From: JBDIVL01 sp039794405
GTDB taxonomy: Bacteria; Planctomycetota; Brocadiia; Brocadiales; Brocadiaceae
Reading direction: 5' to 3'
Length of the DNA stretch: 29,787 nucleotides
NCBI GenBank assembly: GCA_039794405.1
Contig: JBDIVL010000051.1
Coordinates: 1-29,787 of the forward strand
The notes under the pieces: model-generated
Seen by the model: the letters and a program-made list of their open reading frames with translations, nothing else
Databases searched by the model: none
What the model was told of the DNA's origin: nothing
Shown here: one piece after another, positions 1-8,451 of the stretch
Position numbering within the stretch: position 1 is the stretch's first letter
Layout of the letters: each line of letters begins with the position of its first letter
Program-made: the position numbers and the translations under genes

Positions 1-749
1 TCTCTCATATCCCGCTCCAGGTCAGCCAAATGTGTCTCATCTCTCACTACTAAAACAGCTCCTCTATTATCAAGGAGTGGATATGTTGTAACATTAACAA
101 CTTGATGCAGATGATGTTTGCGCTTACACTCAATACGACGTACTTCTCCCGGCTGTTTTTCTTCAATGGTTTTTTTAACGACATCAAGGCACTGTCCGTT
201 ACAATATCTTGGAAAAGAGCTTAATGGCATTCCAATGGCATTACGGGTTAAATCGCAAATACTTTTTGCTGCTTCATTAACCTCTAATACGGTTAGTTCC
301 TTATCTACCGTAATGATAGCATCCTTTACACTCTTAAATATTGCTGCAAGATTTAAGCGGTATTTTTCTTTCTCATCTACTAATGCTTTGTACATTAACC
401 CTATTTTTGTAACGTGCATTAAAGTTTTCTGCCGTACAGGTTTTGAAATATAATCAAAAGCACCGAGTCTAAGGGCTTCTAATGCCGTTTCAATATCAGG
501 GGCTCCTGTGATCATAATAACAGGAGTACTCAGATTTCTCCACTTAACTTCCCTCAGAATATCAATTCCAGTTTTTCCACCCAGGATGATATCTGCATAG
601 ATCAAATCAATGCTGCCGCCACTGATCACAGCTAAAGCTTCATCATAGTCCTTAGCGGTTACTATATCGTATCCTTCATCTGAAAGGAAATTCTCAAAGG
701 AAAATCTTATATTTTCTTCATCGTCAATTATAAGAATTCTTTTTTTCAT
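1..749 (-). CDS. Response regulator, REC-PAS (3' end beyond window)
   Basis: Reading back from an ATG at 749 gives an open frame of 249 codons that runs off the left edge. Residues 1-120 are a CheY-like receiver: acidic pair D9/D10, phospho-acceptor D53 in LIYADI, T81 in MITGAPD, and K103-P104 in YISKP. A PAS-type sensory domain follows at about 125-230, starting near LAAIFKSVKDAIITVDKE and containing a Cys (RYCNGQC) and a CKRKHHLH stretch. The last readable residues (VVRDETHLADLERDMRE) resemble the linker that precedes the sigma54 AAA+ domain in NtrC-type regulators, though a histidine kinase core cannot be excluded. The start is supported by AGGAA about 9 nt upstream. It seems to be a single gene, with more than 400 nt of non-coding DNA before it. 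REC-PAS is certain; the output domain is inference. Confidence 0.85.
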   Translation of the reverse strand, partial: MKKRILIIDDEENIRFSFENFLSDEGYDIVTAKDYDEALAVISGGSIDLIYADIILGGKTGIDILREVKWRNLSTPVIMITGAPDIETALEALRLGAFDYISKPVRQKTLMHVTKIGLMYKALVDEKEKYRLNLAAIFKSVKDAIITVDKELTVLEVNEAAKSICDLTRNAIGMPLSSFPRYCNGQCLDVVKKTIEEKQPGEVRRIECKRKHHLHQVVNVTTYPLLDNRGAVLVVRDETHLADLERDMR

Positions 750-1178
750 CTTTATTCCTAACTTATTAAAACTAAACCTAAAGGGTAAAACCTTTACAAA
801 ATACAATATAAAAGCCACGACGTTCTAGAGCTATTTAAATTTAAAACGAAGCGGTTTTGCGCTTTATCTTCTTTAATTTTCAATATACACCAATTTTATT
901 CTATTTATCCTAAATTATAGTAGTAATATCGTTTTTGTCTTAGTTATTAAGACATTTAACAATTTGTATACAAGATAAGTTTCATAAAAAGAATTTGAAA
1001 GGGTATCAATAATTATTCTATCTTATTAATATGTATAGGGATAGGTTATATTTCTATTCGTACGTTATATAAAACAATTTTCAGCATTGGCTCTAATCTT
1101 GAATTATACCGAAAAATATGTCTGTGCCTCAATTATAAAATACACAAATTATATTATATTTATCATTAAAGTGAAGCT
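750..1178. other. AT-rich intergenic region
   Basis: This 429-nt stretch separates the response regulator start from the parA stop. No open frame of interest is seen. It holds a small hairpin in the regulator leader (TAAAGG/CCTTTA, 779-796), a weak sigma54-like box on the minus strand (802-817), and a 5-bp stem AAGCG/CGCTT at 849-864 that could weakly terminate transcription coming from parA. None of these is strong. Confidence 0.4.
802..817 (-). promoter_or_regulatory. Possible sigma54-like -24/-12 element
   Basis: On the minus strand the 16-mer TGGCTTTTATATTGTA has the spacing of the sigma54 consensus (TGGC, then TTG at the -12 box), but the invariant GC of the -12 box reads GT. It lies about 53 nt before the response regulator start. 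Autoregulation would make sense if the missing C-terminus is a sigma54 activator. Weak match. Confidence 0.2.
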
Positions 1179-1943
1179 TCATTTTTTTTCTCTTTCCACT
1201 ACTTCCTTTGCTAAATTTGTATAATCTACAGCACCGGAACTATCCGGTGCATACAGAGTAATTGGTTTTCCTGATATTGGACATTCAGCCAGACGGGTGT
1301 TTTCTCTAATAATAGACAGAAAAACCTTCTCTTTAAATCGTTCTTTAATCTGATTATATACCTCGTTGCTAAGATTTGTTCTACCGTCGAAACGACAGGC
1401 AATAATGCCAGTTACCTCCAGGTTATGATTTAATCTATCTTTTACTATCTGTACAGTATTCATCAATGTTACTAGGCCATTTAAAGCTAACACTTTTGTT
1501 TCTACCGGAATGAAAACCTCCCTTACAAAGGTCAGGGCATTAACAGTAATCAAACCCAATGAAGGAGGGCAGTCCAACATAATATAATCATATCTATCAG
1601 CAATAGGTGCCAAACGTTTACGAAGAATAAGATCCCGGCCCTTTTCATGGGCAAGAATCCTTTCTACACCCGCTAGCGCCACATTAGATGGAGCCAAGGT
1701 CATGTTTTCAACACAAGTCTCTGCCAGAATTTCTTCGAAATAAACTTCTTCTAAAAATACATTGTACATAGATCGCTCGAGATTATGAATATCAAGCCCT
1801 AGCCATGAACTTAGGTTCCCCTGTGGGTCTAGATCAACTAAAAGAACCTTTTTCCCCATCTGGGCAAGACTAGCACCGAGATTTACTGTGGTTGTTGTTT
1901 TTGCTACACCACCTTTTTGATTTGTTAACGCAATGCTTCGCAT
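1179..1943 (-). CDS. parA: ParA/Soj-type Walker ATPase
   Basis: A 254-aa member of the ParA/MinD deviant-Walker ATPase family, which segregates chromosomes, plasmids or protein cargo by ATP-driven dimerisation on DNA. The deviant Walker A is KGGVAKTTTT (residues 10-19), the A' motif is LLVDLDPQGNLSS (about 34-46), and Walker B is YIMLDCPPSLGL (about 119-130). Length and order fit chromosomal Soj/ParA (about 250-260 aa) without the N-terminal HTH of plasmid ParA proteins. No ParB gene or obvious parS lies nearby: the preceding gene is divergent and the following one is a response regulator. It may be an orphan ParA or a cargo positioner. The ATG at 1943 gives the canonical N-terminus MRSIALTNQKGG; no Shine-Dalgarno is evident. 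The family is certain; the chromosomal role is inferred. Confidence 0.93.
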   Translation of the reverse strand: MRSIALTNQKGGVAKTTTTVNLGASLAQMGKKVLLVDLDPQGNLSSWLGLDIHNLERSMYNVFLEEVYFEEILAETCVENMTLAPSNVALAGVERILAHEKGRDLILRKRLAPIADRYDYIMLDCPPSLGLITVNALTFVREVFIPVETKVLALNGLVTLMNTVQIVKDRLNHNLEVTGIIACRFDGRTNLSNEVYNQIKERFKEKVFLSIIRENTRLAECPISGKPITLYAPDSSGAVDYTNLAKEVVEREKK

Positions 1944-1976
1944 GATAGTTGTATATAATAAAATTATTTCGTATGC

Positions 1977-2018
1977 CGGATTTCGGATTTTAAACTTTGG
2001 ATTTTGACATTTGATATT
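1977..2018. repeat. Degenerate heptamer tandem repeat
   Basis: Six consecutive 7-nt units can be read in phase: CGGATTT, CGGATTT, TAAACTT, TGGATTT, TGACATT, TGATATT. They lie between parA and its upstream region. A related heptad run occurs at 28593-28627 and shares the 10-mer ATTTGATATT. Confidence 0.5.
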
Positions 2019-2173
2019 CTTGTTCCTTTTTGATTATAGCTTTTACGCCAAACAATAGGACGCAATCTATGCTATCTATTATAAATAGCAAAATAGACTG
2101 AAATAAGCAAAATAAAAAGGTTGTAACTTAAATGGTGTACTTTACAAGTTGCAATACTAAAATAAAATCTATG

Positions 2174-2236
2174 GGGACGAACTGGTGAAAAACCAATCGA
2201 GATTGGAACATAATAGTTTCTGGAAAATCGTCTCGT
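2174..2236. other. Candidate structured element
   Basis: GGGACGA (about 2174-2180) can pair with TCGTCTC (about 2229-2235) with one G-U pair, enclosing two overlapping and mutually exclusive stems: TGGT/ACCA, and CCAATC/GATTGG (2193-2206, perfect, 2-nt loop). It lies in the divergent parA/nnrS region upstream of the nnrS-type promoter, so it is not in that gene's predicted leader. It could be a small RNA or simply operator DNA. No known riboswitch class was recognised. Confidence 0.2.
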
Positions 2237-2269
2237 ACTAATTAGTAAGATCCTTATAATAGAAAGTCA

Positions 2270-2298
2270 TTGACACTTCTCAATATGTCTGATATATT
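2270..2298 (+). promoter_or_regulatory. Sigma70-type promoter of the NnrS-family gene
   Basis: The -35 box TTGACA (2270-2275, perfect) and the -10 box TATATT (2293-2298, one mismatch) are separated by 17 nt. Transcription would start near 2305 and give a leader of about 110 nt. This is the best promoter match in the window. Confidence 0.65.
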
Positions 2299-2314
2299 AC
2301 GTCTAAACCGTTTC

Positions 2315-2329
2315 ACATTATCATAATGT
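2315..2329. promoter_or_regulatory. Inverted repeat, candidate operator
   Basis: ACATTAT-C-ATAATGT is a perfect 7-bp dyad with a 1-nt centre, 10-25 nt downstream of the predicted start of the NnrS-family transcript. The position fits a roadblock-type repressor site. The ATAAT half-sites resemble those of Fur-type operators, but this is only a resemblance. Confidence 0.4.
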
Positions 2330-2416
2330 ATTTAATAAATAAGTAAGATGTTTTTTCTCCAATGTTATTTTACAAACGAGAGCTATATTTCATGAGACAC
2401 GTAAGGAATCATATCT

Positions 2417-4204
2417 ATGGAAAGGATACGACAAGAAAATACAGTCAGAGAGGTCATTGAAAAATATCCTATAACGCGCCGCATTTTTGAAACCTATGGT
2501 ATTATGTGTGGCGGCAATATCCTTCCTGAAAAGCCACTCTCCTTTTTCGCTAAGATGCATAACGTTAGTCCTACCAAGTTGATCAATGATCTTCAAGGAC
2601 TTATCGATGGGAAAAATGCACCAGACGAAGAAGTCGCCATTACGAAACCGCAATCTGAGCATATTTATGAAATATTCATAAAAACAGCTATTATCATAGT
2701 GCTTTCCACTGGATGTCTCTATGGTGCGGTACTCCTAGCCTATATGGCATTCAACGGTTCCCTTGATTCTGTATCCTGGATACTTACGGAAACTCATGGT
2801 GATACGCAGGTATATGGATGGGTAGGTTTATTTATTATAGGTATTTCGTATTTCGCCTTACCGAAATTCTGGAATACCATGCTCTTTAGCACATCGTTGG
2901 CTTACAAGTCTTTCTTTTTGATGGTAATAGGAATTCTTCTTTCCTTTATTTTCAAAACAGCATCATACTACTCCGGTTTATTTTTCCTGAAAATTCCCGT
3001 TTTGGTTGGATGTTCATTCCAAGTTGCCTCGATAGCCATTTTTTTCTATGTCATTTGTAGGACATATTTTTCTTCTGAAAGGAAAAAGTTTGAAATTTAT
3101 GAGGGATTTCTCTTATCCAGCTATCTCTGGTTTATTCTTCAGGCTGCTATTTTTGTTGCTTTATACTTTCATTTTACTGTAGTAGAAAATAGAAATATCC
3201 CGATTGCTTTTAAGAATCCCATTCGCCACATCCAGATCATGGGATTCGGTTGTATGGTTATTATTGGAATATTTGCAAAGACACTCCCGATTTTCCTCGG
3301 TATACAGGAACCCAATAAAAGGACGAACGCTTATGTCTTGTGTATTCTAAATATCTCAATCGCCTTACGGACAATATCAGGGTTCTATAGGGAGTATACC
3401 GATAGTCTCCATGGTTTTTTTACTATAATCTTCTGCTTGTCAGGAATTTTAGAAACTTTTGGTATTTTCTTGTTTATTTATAGCTTGGAGTTATTTAACA
3501 ACAAGAGAGTAATTAGGAATCCGGTTAACTTACCAGTTGGGTTTAGAAAATTTATTAGAGCCGCCCTTATTTGGTTGTTTATTTCAGAAAGTGCACTCTT
3601 GACTTTTACAATTTATGAGAGCATTTCGGGAGAGCAAGTTTCTCATGCCTTATTTGGTGCGTATCGGCATGCTATTTTTGTGGGTTTCATTAGCATGATG
3701 ATCTTAGGTTGTGCATCCAAAATGATTCCTCTTAGTAAAGGAGTAAAATTATATAGTATAAAACTGCTTAACGTGACTTTCATTCTCGTGAATGTTGGTT
3801 GTGCGCTCAGGGTAGTAGCACAACCATTATCATTTCATATTTATCCACAATTTTACCCAATCATGGGAATTAGTGGTTTTATTGAATATACGGCAATGTT
3901 CTGTTTCGGTGTAAATGCATGGAAAACAATGCAACTTGGTATACGAGAAGAGGAAACTACAGAGCAAATAAAGATAGCAACTGCGAATACAAACGTTTAT
4001 CAACTTATAAAACAATATCCACAAACGTTAGATATTTTAGTAGCATCTGGATTTAAACAGCTAAAAAATCCTATCCTGAGAAACACACTGGCAAGGACAA
4101 TTAGTTTAGGGCAAGCAGTGCAAATTAACCCGGTTAATCTCGAAGAGTTATTGAGCAAATTAAATGCTGTGATAAAGATGGGAGTTGGAGTAAGAGTAGC
4201 TTGA
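2417..4204 (+). CDS. NnrS-family membrane protein with ScdA_N/DUF1858-like domains at both ends
   Basis: A 595-aa multi-spanning protein (about 12 hydrophobic segments between residues 85 and 505). NnrS is a haem- and copper-binding membrane family tied to nitric oxide metabolism and nitrosative-stress defence. Family-like His positions are seen: H127 in THGDTQVYGWVGLF, H271 in RHIQIMGFG before KTLPIFLG, and H418 in AYRHAIFVGF before SKMIPLSKG. Residues 7-62 form a ScdA_N/DUF542/DUF1858-like helical domain (TVREVIEKYP...IFETYGIMCGG) with a Cys. A second, Cys-less copy is at about 526-585 (NVYQLIKQYPQTLDILVASGF). ScdA-type domains occur in iron-sulphur repair proteins of NO stress, which fits the NnrS context. 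The ATG at 2417 has AAGGA 9 nt upstream and a strong promoter. The gene is alone on this strand and meets pgsA tail to tail with a 5-nt gap, leaving no room for a separate terminator. The family is well supported; the exact function is unknown. Confidence 0.85.
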   Translation: MERIRQENTVREVIEKYPITRRIFETYGIMCGGNILPEKPLSFFAKMHNVSPTKLINDLQGLIDGKNAPDEEVAITKPQSEHIYEIFIKTAIIIVLSTGCLYGAVLLAYMAFNGSLDSVSWILTETHGDTQVYGWVGLFIIGISYFALPKFWNTMLFSTSLAYKSFFLMVIGILLSFIFKTASYYSGLFFLKIPVLVGCSFQVASIAIFFYVICRTYFSSERKKFEIYEGFLLSSYLWFILQAAIFVALYFHFTVVENRNIPIAFKNPIRHIQIMGFGCMVIIGIFAKTLPIFLGIQEPNKRTNAYVLCILNISIALRTISGFYREYTDSLHGFFTIIFCLSGILETFGIFLFIYSLELFNNKRVIRNPVNLPVGFRKFIRAALIWLFISESALLTFTIYESISGEQVSHALFGAYRHAIFVGFISMMILGCASKMIPLSKGVKLYSIKLLNVTFILVNVGCALRVVAQPLSFHIYPQFYPIMGISGFIEYTAMFCFGVNAWKTMQLGIREEETTEQIKIATANTNVYQLIKQYPQTLDILVASGFKQLKNPILRNTLARTISLGQAVQINPVNLEELLSKLNAVIKMGVGVRVA

Positions 4205-4209
4205 TATAT

Positions 4210-4785
4210 TTACTCTGTTAAGATTACGGGACCGGCCTTAACTATATACTTGATTCCAGAAACCAAGGTAATAATGACCGTAAGCCAAACCATAATAATA
4301 ATTCCCTGCTTAAGAAGCACAAGATGCTTAAGGTAAGCAAAAAACAGTAGAATCAGGCTAATAGTAAGCGACTGAACAAACATCTTTGCCTTTCCCCATA
4401 TTGTAGCTCCAAATTCAATACCCTTCGATTCTGAATAGCTTCTAAGGCTATTAACCAAAAACTCCCTGGCTACAATTACTACAACCATCCACGGTGGTAT
4501 AATATCGTAGGTATGGTGTACGAGGAGGATAAACCCCCCGCAAACGATAATTTTATCTACAAATGGGTCTGCAATACGCCCAAAATCTGTCAGGAGACCC
4601 TTTTTACGGGCTAAATAACCGTCTAGCCAATCAGTTAACCATGCTAATAAAAATGAGAGAAGAGCGATGCTATAACAGCGGTACGATAAAAATATAAAGA
4701 ATACGATAGCCAACAAAAGCCTAAATAAGGTTAATCTATTTGGAAGATTCAACGCTGCACATCTCGTGAAATCAAATGAATTCAT
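4210..4785 (-). CDS. pgsA: CDP-diacylglycerol--glycerol-3-phosphate 3-phosphatidyltransferase
   Basis: A 191-aa integral membrane enzyme that makes phosphatidylglycerol phosphate from CDP-diacylglycerol and glycerol 3-phosphate, the committed step to acidic phospholipids. The CDP-alcohol phosphotransferase signature is complete: D52, D55-G56, A59-R60, G69, D73 and D77 (DWLDGYLAR, then GRIADPFVD). The N-terminal LPNRLTLFRLLLA is also typical of PgsA. There are about five to six membrane segments. GAGGA lies 4 nt before the ATG. It is the last gene of the long minus-strand block, 15 nt after rimO. Related CDP-alcohol transferases share the signature, but the length and N-terminus favour PgsA. 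Confidence 0.93.
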   Translation of the reverse strand: MNSFDFTRCAALNLPNRLTLFRLLLAIVFFIFLSYRCYSIALLSFLLAWLTDWLDGYLARKKGLLTDFGRIADPFVDKIIVCGGFILLVHHTYDIIPPWMVVVIVAREFLVNSLRSYSESKGIEFGATIWGKAKMFVQSLTISLILLFFAYLKHLVLLKQGIIIMVWLTVIITLVSGIKYIVKAGPVILTE

Positions 4786-4800
4786 TTAGTCCTCTTTTCA

Positions 4801-6120
4801 TTATTTTCTACATGTTCCGACCAAGTCGTATCCTGTTATATCGGTAACTATCATAGTTTTAACGTCACCAATTTTCAAATGATTTTCTTGAATCATCACC
4901 CTACTGTCTACATCAGGTGCATCCCCATAGGTTCTTCCAATCCACCCTTTATCTGTTCCATTCTTTTCATCAACAATAACGCGGATTGATTTACCTAATA
5001 AGTTTTTATGTTTTTTTAAAATAATTTTTTGTTGTGTCAACATGACTTCCTTTAATCGTTGCTCTTTGATTCTTTTAGGCAGTTGTTTTTTGAAAGATGC
5101 TGCCGGTGTGCCATCCTCACTCGAATAGGTAAATGCTCCTAATCTCTCGAATTGAGTTACTTTTATAAACGTTAAAAGTTCATCAAAATCTTTTTCCGTT
5201 TCTCCTGGAAAACCTACAATAACAGATGTTCTTAAAAATAGTGAAGGAATATCGCTTCTTAACTTATCAATCAGGCTCTCTATGGAGGCATGCGTTACAC
5301 CTCTGCCCATCCTCTGTAAAATATCATCGTTAATATGTTGAATAGGCATGTCGATATACTTACATATTTTATTTTGTTGACTTATTACATGAATAAGCTC
5401 TGGATAGAAATGCCTTGGATGAGTGTAGAGTAGACGTATCCATTCTATGCCTTCTATCTCGGATAATTTTTCTAATAACACATGGAGTTTTTGTTTTCCA
5501 TATAAGTCTACACCATAAGAAGTTGTGTCCTGTGAGATAACATTTATTTCCTTTACACCTTCCCTTGCAACCTGGCGTGTCTCTTCTAATATGTTATCGA
5601 TTGTTCTACTGTGAAACCTTCCTCGTATATCTGGAATTGCACAATAACTACACCTGTTATCGCATCCATCAGAAATCCTAAGATAGGTATAATGTCTTGG
5701 GGTCAGTCTGATACGGTTACGCCAATCATCATTACATTGCGCTGAGACGGATTTTTTCTTTTTACGGTTTGAACCGGATAAGTTGATCAATGTATCATAA
5801 TCTTTTAACCCTACCACATGGTCAATTTCAGGTATTTCTTTCTGTAATTCTTCAGGATATCGTTGGGCCAAACAGCCTGTCACGATGAGTTTTTTGCCCT
5901 GTACACCTTCTTTAAGTTTTACCGCATTTAAGATTGTATCAATTGATTCTTTTTTAGAGTCATCGATAAAACCACATGTGTTTACAATGAGTATCTCCGC
6001 ATCTTCAGGAAATTGACAAATTGTACTCCCACTATCTGCAACTCTACCGAGGATTTCTTCTGCATCTACCAAGTTCTTTGGACATCCTAAATTAATTAAA
6101 GCTATCTTCTTAGATTTCAT
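4801..6120 (-). CDS. rimO: Ribosomal protein S12 methylthiotransferase RimO
   Basis: A 439-aa radical SAM enzyme that adds a methylthio group to an Asp of ribosomal protein S12. The N-terminal MTTase domain has three cluster-binding Cys: C13 (LGCPKN), C49 (NTCGFI) and C83 (VTGCLAQRYP). The radical SAM triad is C153, C157 and C160 (DGCDNRCSYCAIP). A TRAM domain covers about 370-437. The LGCPKNLVD start and the IRGRFHSR segment are RimO-like rather than MiaB-like. The start codon comes 1 nt after the ftsK stop, without a clear ribosome binding site, so translation is probably coupled. All key residues are present. Confidence 0.95.
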   Translation of the reverse strand: MKSKKIALINLGCPKNLVDAEEILGRVADSGSTICQFPEDAEILIVNTCGFIDDSKKESIDTILNAVKLKEGVQGKKLIVTGCLAQRYPEELQKEIPEIDHVVGLKDYDTLINLSGSNRKKKKSVSAQCNDDWRNRIRLTPRHYTYLRISDGCDNRCSYCAIPDIRGRFHSRTIDNILEETRQVAREGVKEINVISQDTTSYGVDLYGKQKLHVLLEKLSEIEGIEWIRLLYTHPRHFYPELIHVISQQNKICKYIDMPIQHINDDILQRMGRGVTHASIESLIDKLRSDIPSLFLRTSVIVGFPGETEKDFDELLTFIKVTQFERLGAFTYSSEDGTPAASFKKQLPKRIKEQRLKEVMLTQQKIILKKHKNLLGKSIRVIVDEKNGTDKGWIGRTYGDAPDVDSRVMIQENHLKIGDVKTMIVTDITGYDLVGTCRK

Positions 6121-6121
6121 A

Positions 6122-8395
6122 CTATACTTTATCCATTTCTTCCTGATTCATACGTGCCATTTGGGCTTCCCATTCTTCAAGGGTTAAGAATACTTCCCTG
6201 GCCTGACTACCTTTATATTCACCTACGATCCCATCCTCAGCCATTAAGTCAATTAACTTGGCAGCACGCGAATATCCAATTTCCAATCTTCGTTGAAGAA
6301 GAGAGACGGAACCCCTCTGTGTCTCCAGGATAATCCTTACGGCATCATTATAGAGATTATCTTTAACGCTATTTTCTTTGTCTGAAGCCCCTTTCCAACA
6401 CTTTAGTTCCGGACTAAACCGTGGTGCAGCACATTTTCTAAGGTACTCAACAACATTCTTTACCTCTTCATCACTCACATAAGCCCCCTGGACTCGTACC
6501 AATTTTGACGTCCCAGGTGGTAAAAATAGCATGTCTCCACCACCCAGGAGCTTCTCCGCACCATTTTGATCCAGAATCGTTCTTGAATCAACTTTTGAAG
6601 CTACATAAAATGATACTCGAGAGGGTAAATTCGATTTAATTAATCCAGTAATAACATCTACCGATGGCCTCTGTGTCGCAAGGATAAGATGGATACCAAC
6701 AGCACGGGATTTTTGAGAAAGACGAATTACCGATGCCTCCACTTCCTTAGATGCCACCATCATTAAGTCAGCTAATTCATCGACTACAATAACGATATGG
6801 GGCAGGGTAAAAGGCACATCTTCCAAATTAGCATCACCCTCTGGATTTAACCGTTTTTTAATTTCAGACATTCCTAATCTATTATAACCGTTAATATGTT
6901 TTACACCCACGCTGGCTAAAAGGGCATATCGTTCTTCCATCTTGTTTACTGCCCATTCCAATACGGCTGCTGCCTTCTTCATGTCTGTAACCACAGGACT
7001 TATTAAATGAGGAATTTCACGAAATAATGAGAATTCAACCATTTTAGGATCTACTAATAAAAGTTGTACATCGTTGGGACATCGTAAAAATAAAATACTT
7101 AATATGATTGAGTTCAGACAAACCGACTTCCCTGAGCCTGTTGTTCCAGCTATGAGCAAATGGGGCATAGCTGCTAAATCTGATATGACAGGGTTTCCGG
7201 CTACATCTTTACCTATAAGCAATGGAATAGCCATCTTTTTTCTTGCATCTTCAGATGATTCCAGTAACTCCCTTAACGTTACCATCTTTCTCTGGATATT
7301 TGGAACTTCCACACCAATTGATGACTTACCCAGTAATGGTGCAACAATCCTCACGCTTGGTGCTTTTAAGGCAATCGCCAGATCATCAGAAAGGCCAACA
7401 ACCTTTCCCACTTTTGTTCCTGGAGCCAATTCTAATTCATACATAGTAATAACAGGTCCTCTTTGTATCTCGACAACCTCTGACTGGACGTTAAATTGCG
7501 TAAGGGTATTTTTTAAGACATTGGCACGCTGTGTAACTTGATCCCAGTCATCCTCATACTGTTTTCCTGTTGGTTTTTCTAGTAAATTACAGGATGGTAG
7601 TTTGTAGGCATGTTCTGCCTTTTTGGTAGCCTCAAACGGATAATTATTGATTTCCTCCTCTTTCGGAGATCTCTGTTCTACAGACTTTTCGGACTTATCT
7701 GGAGGCTTAGACTCATTCGTCATTTCCGTAACACCACTCACAGGATATGAGTTTGTGGAGTTATTGGCCAAAACTTGTGTGTTACTATATTTATCTATTT
7801 TCGAGTCATATAAGTTCTCAACTTTTACGTTCTCAGGCTCAAGTATCAGCTTTTGTTTGGCTCTTTTTACTTTTGATACTTTCATAAATGGAGAAGCAGG
7901 AGTAATATTTAATAAAAGCATCATCGATATGAGTAATCCTAATATTAAAATAATAAGGGTACCGGTAAGGTTGAAATGTTCAAAAAGCCGGGATACGGCC
8001 ACAATTCCAAAAACTCCCCCTATATTAACGGATAAAAGAGATTTTTTAAATACATAACACCCTAAGGTGAGTAATGATGCAAATGAAAATAGCAACAAAA
8101 TGGCCCCTATTACTTTTACCCAGAGACATTCGATACTCTCCCTGTAAAGATACGATACCCCTAACCAACCTACAAGAAGAGATATCAAATAAGAGGTTTT
8201 TCCTAAACTCGCCAAACTGTATCCTGCTACTTGGGCCCCAACTTTTCCACAAAAATTACTTACAAGGCTATTGACAGGATAATCTGCAAAAGGGGGGTCA
8301 TTGGAGGAGTGACTTACGAAACTTAAAAAGATGAATAACGATGAGGCTATAAGGGTAATAGCAGTAATACAACGGATAAAACGTTTGATCCCCAT
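6122..8395 (-). CDS. ftsK: DNA translocase FtsK/SpoIIIE
   Basis: A 757-aa membrane-anchored, ATP-driven dsDNA pump that clears chromosome ends from the closing septum. Four to five membrane segments lie in residues 1-165, followed by a short acidic/Ser-rich linker (about 170-270) and the motor. Walker A is GTTGSGKS (417-424) and Walker B is HIVIVVDELADLM (about 533-545). The C-terminal gamma winged helix (about 685-740) has GYSRAAKLID and GSQAREV, the DNA-reading part that recognises KOPS-type sequences. The linker is short compared with E. coli FtsK (1329 aa), making it SpoIIIE-sized. AAGGA lies 10 nt before the ATG. The gene sits between dut (56 nt) and rimO (1 nt) in the operon. Confidence 0.95.
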   Translation of the reverse strand: MGIKRFIRCITAITLIASSLFIFLSFVSHSSNDPPFADYPVNSLVSNFCGKVGAQVAGYSLASLGKTSYLISLLVGWLGVSYLYRESIECLWVKVIGAILLLFSFASLLTLGCYVFKKSLLSVNIGGVFGIVAVSRLFEHFNLTGTLIILILGLLISMMLLLNITPASPFMKVSKVKRAKQKLILEPENVKVENLYDSKIDKYSNTQVLANNSTNSYPVSGVTEMTNESKPPDKSEKSVEQRSPKEEEINNYPFEATKKAEHAYKLPSCNLLEKPTGKQYEDDWDQVTQRANVLKNTLTQFNVQSEVVEIQRGPVITMYELELAPGTKVGKVVGLSDDLAIALKAPSVRIVAPLLGKSSIGVEVPNIQRKMVTLRELLESSEDARKKMAIPLLIGKDVAGNPVISDLAAMPHLLIAGTTGSGKSVCLNSIILSILFLRCPNDVQLLLVDPKMVEFSLFREIPHLISPVVTDMKKAAAVLEWAVNKMEERYALLASVGVKHINGYNRLGMSEIKKRLNPEGDANLEDVPFTLPHIVIVVDELADLMMVASKEVEASVIRLSQKSRAVGIHLILATQRPSVDVITGLIKSNLPSRVSFYVASKVDSRTILDQNGAEKLLGGGDMLFLPPGTSKLVRVQGAYVSDEEVKNVVEYLRKCAAPRFSPELKCWKGASDKENSVKDNLYNDAVRIILETQRGSVSLLQRRLEIGYSRAAKLIDLMAEDGIVGEYKGSQAREVFLTLEEWEAQMARMNQEEMDKV

Positions 8396-8451
8396 CCCAT
8401 ATTATTCCTTATTATTCATTCTGGAAACTCAAAAGAAGCTTATTAACGCTA

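Noticed and set aside
118..453. Plus-strand open frame of 111 codons at the left end
   Set aside because: It lies opposite the clearly coding REC-PAS frame; its product has no recognisable features and no ribosome binding site.
1172..1181. Palindrome TGAAGCTTCA followed by T residues on the plus strand, at the parA stop
   Set aside because: The stem is only 4 bp with a 2-nt loop and no plus-strand gene precedes it, so it is not a credible terminator.
1977..2018. Heptamer repeats considered as a CRISPR or origin iteron array
   Set aside because: Units are too short and degenerate, with no spacers; there is no cas or replication initiator gene.
2390..2662. Minus-strand 90-codon frame across the nnrS-type start
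   Set aside because: It overlaps the N-terminal ScdA_N-like domain and promoter side of a well-supported gene; product unlike any family.
7074..8057. Plus-strand frames opposite ftsK (155 and 136 codons)
   Set aside because: They are antisense shadows of the strongly conserved FtsK motor and linker.
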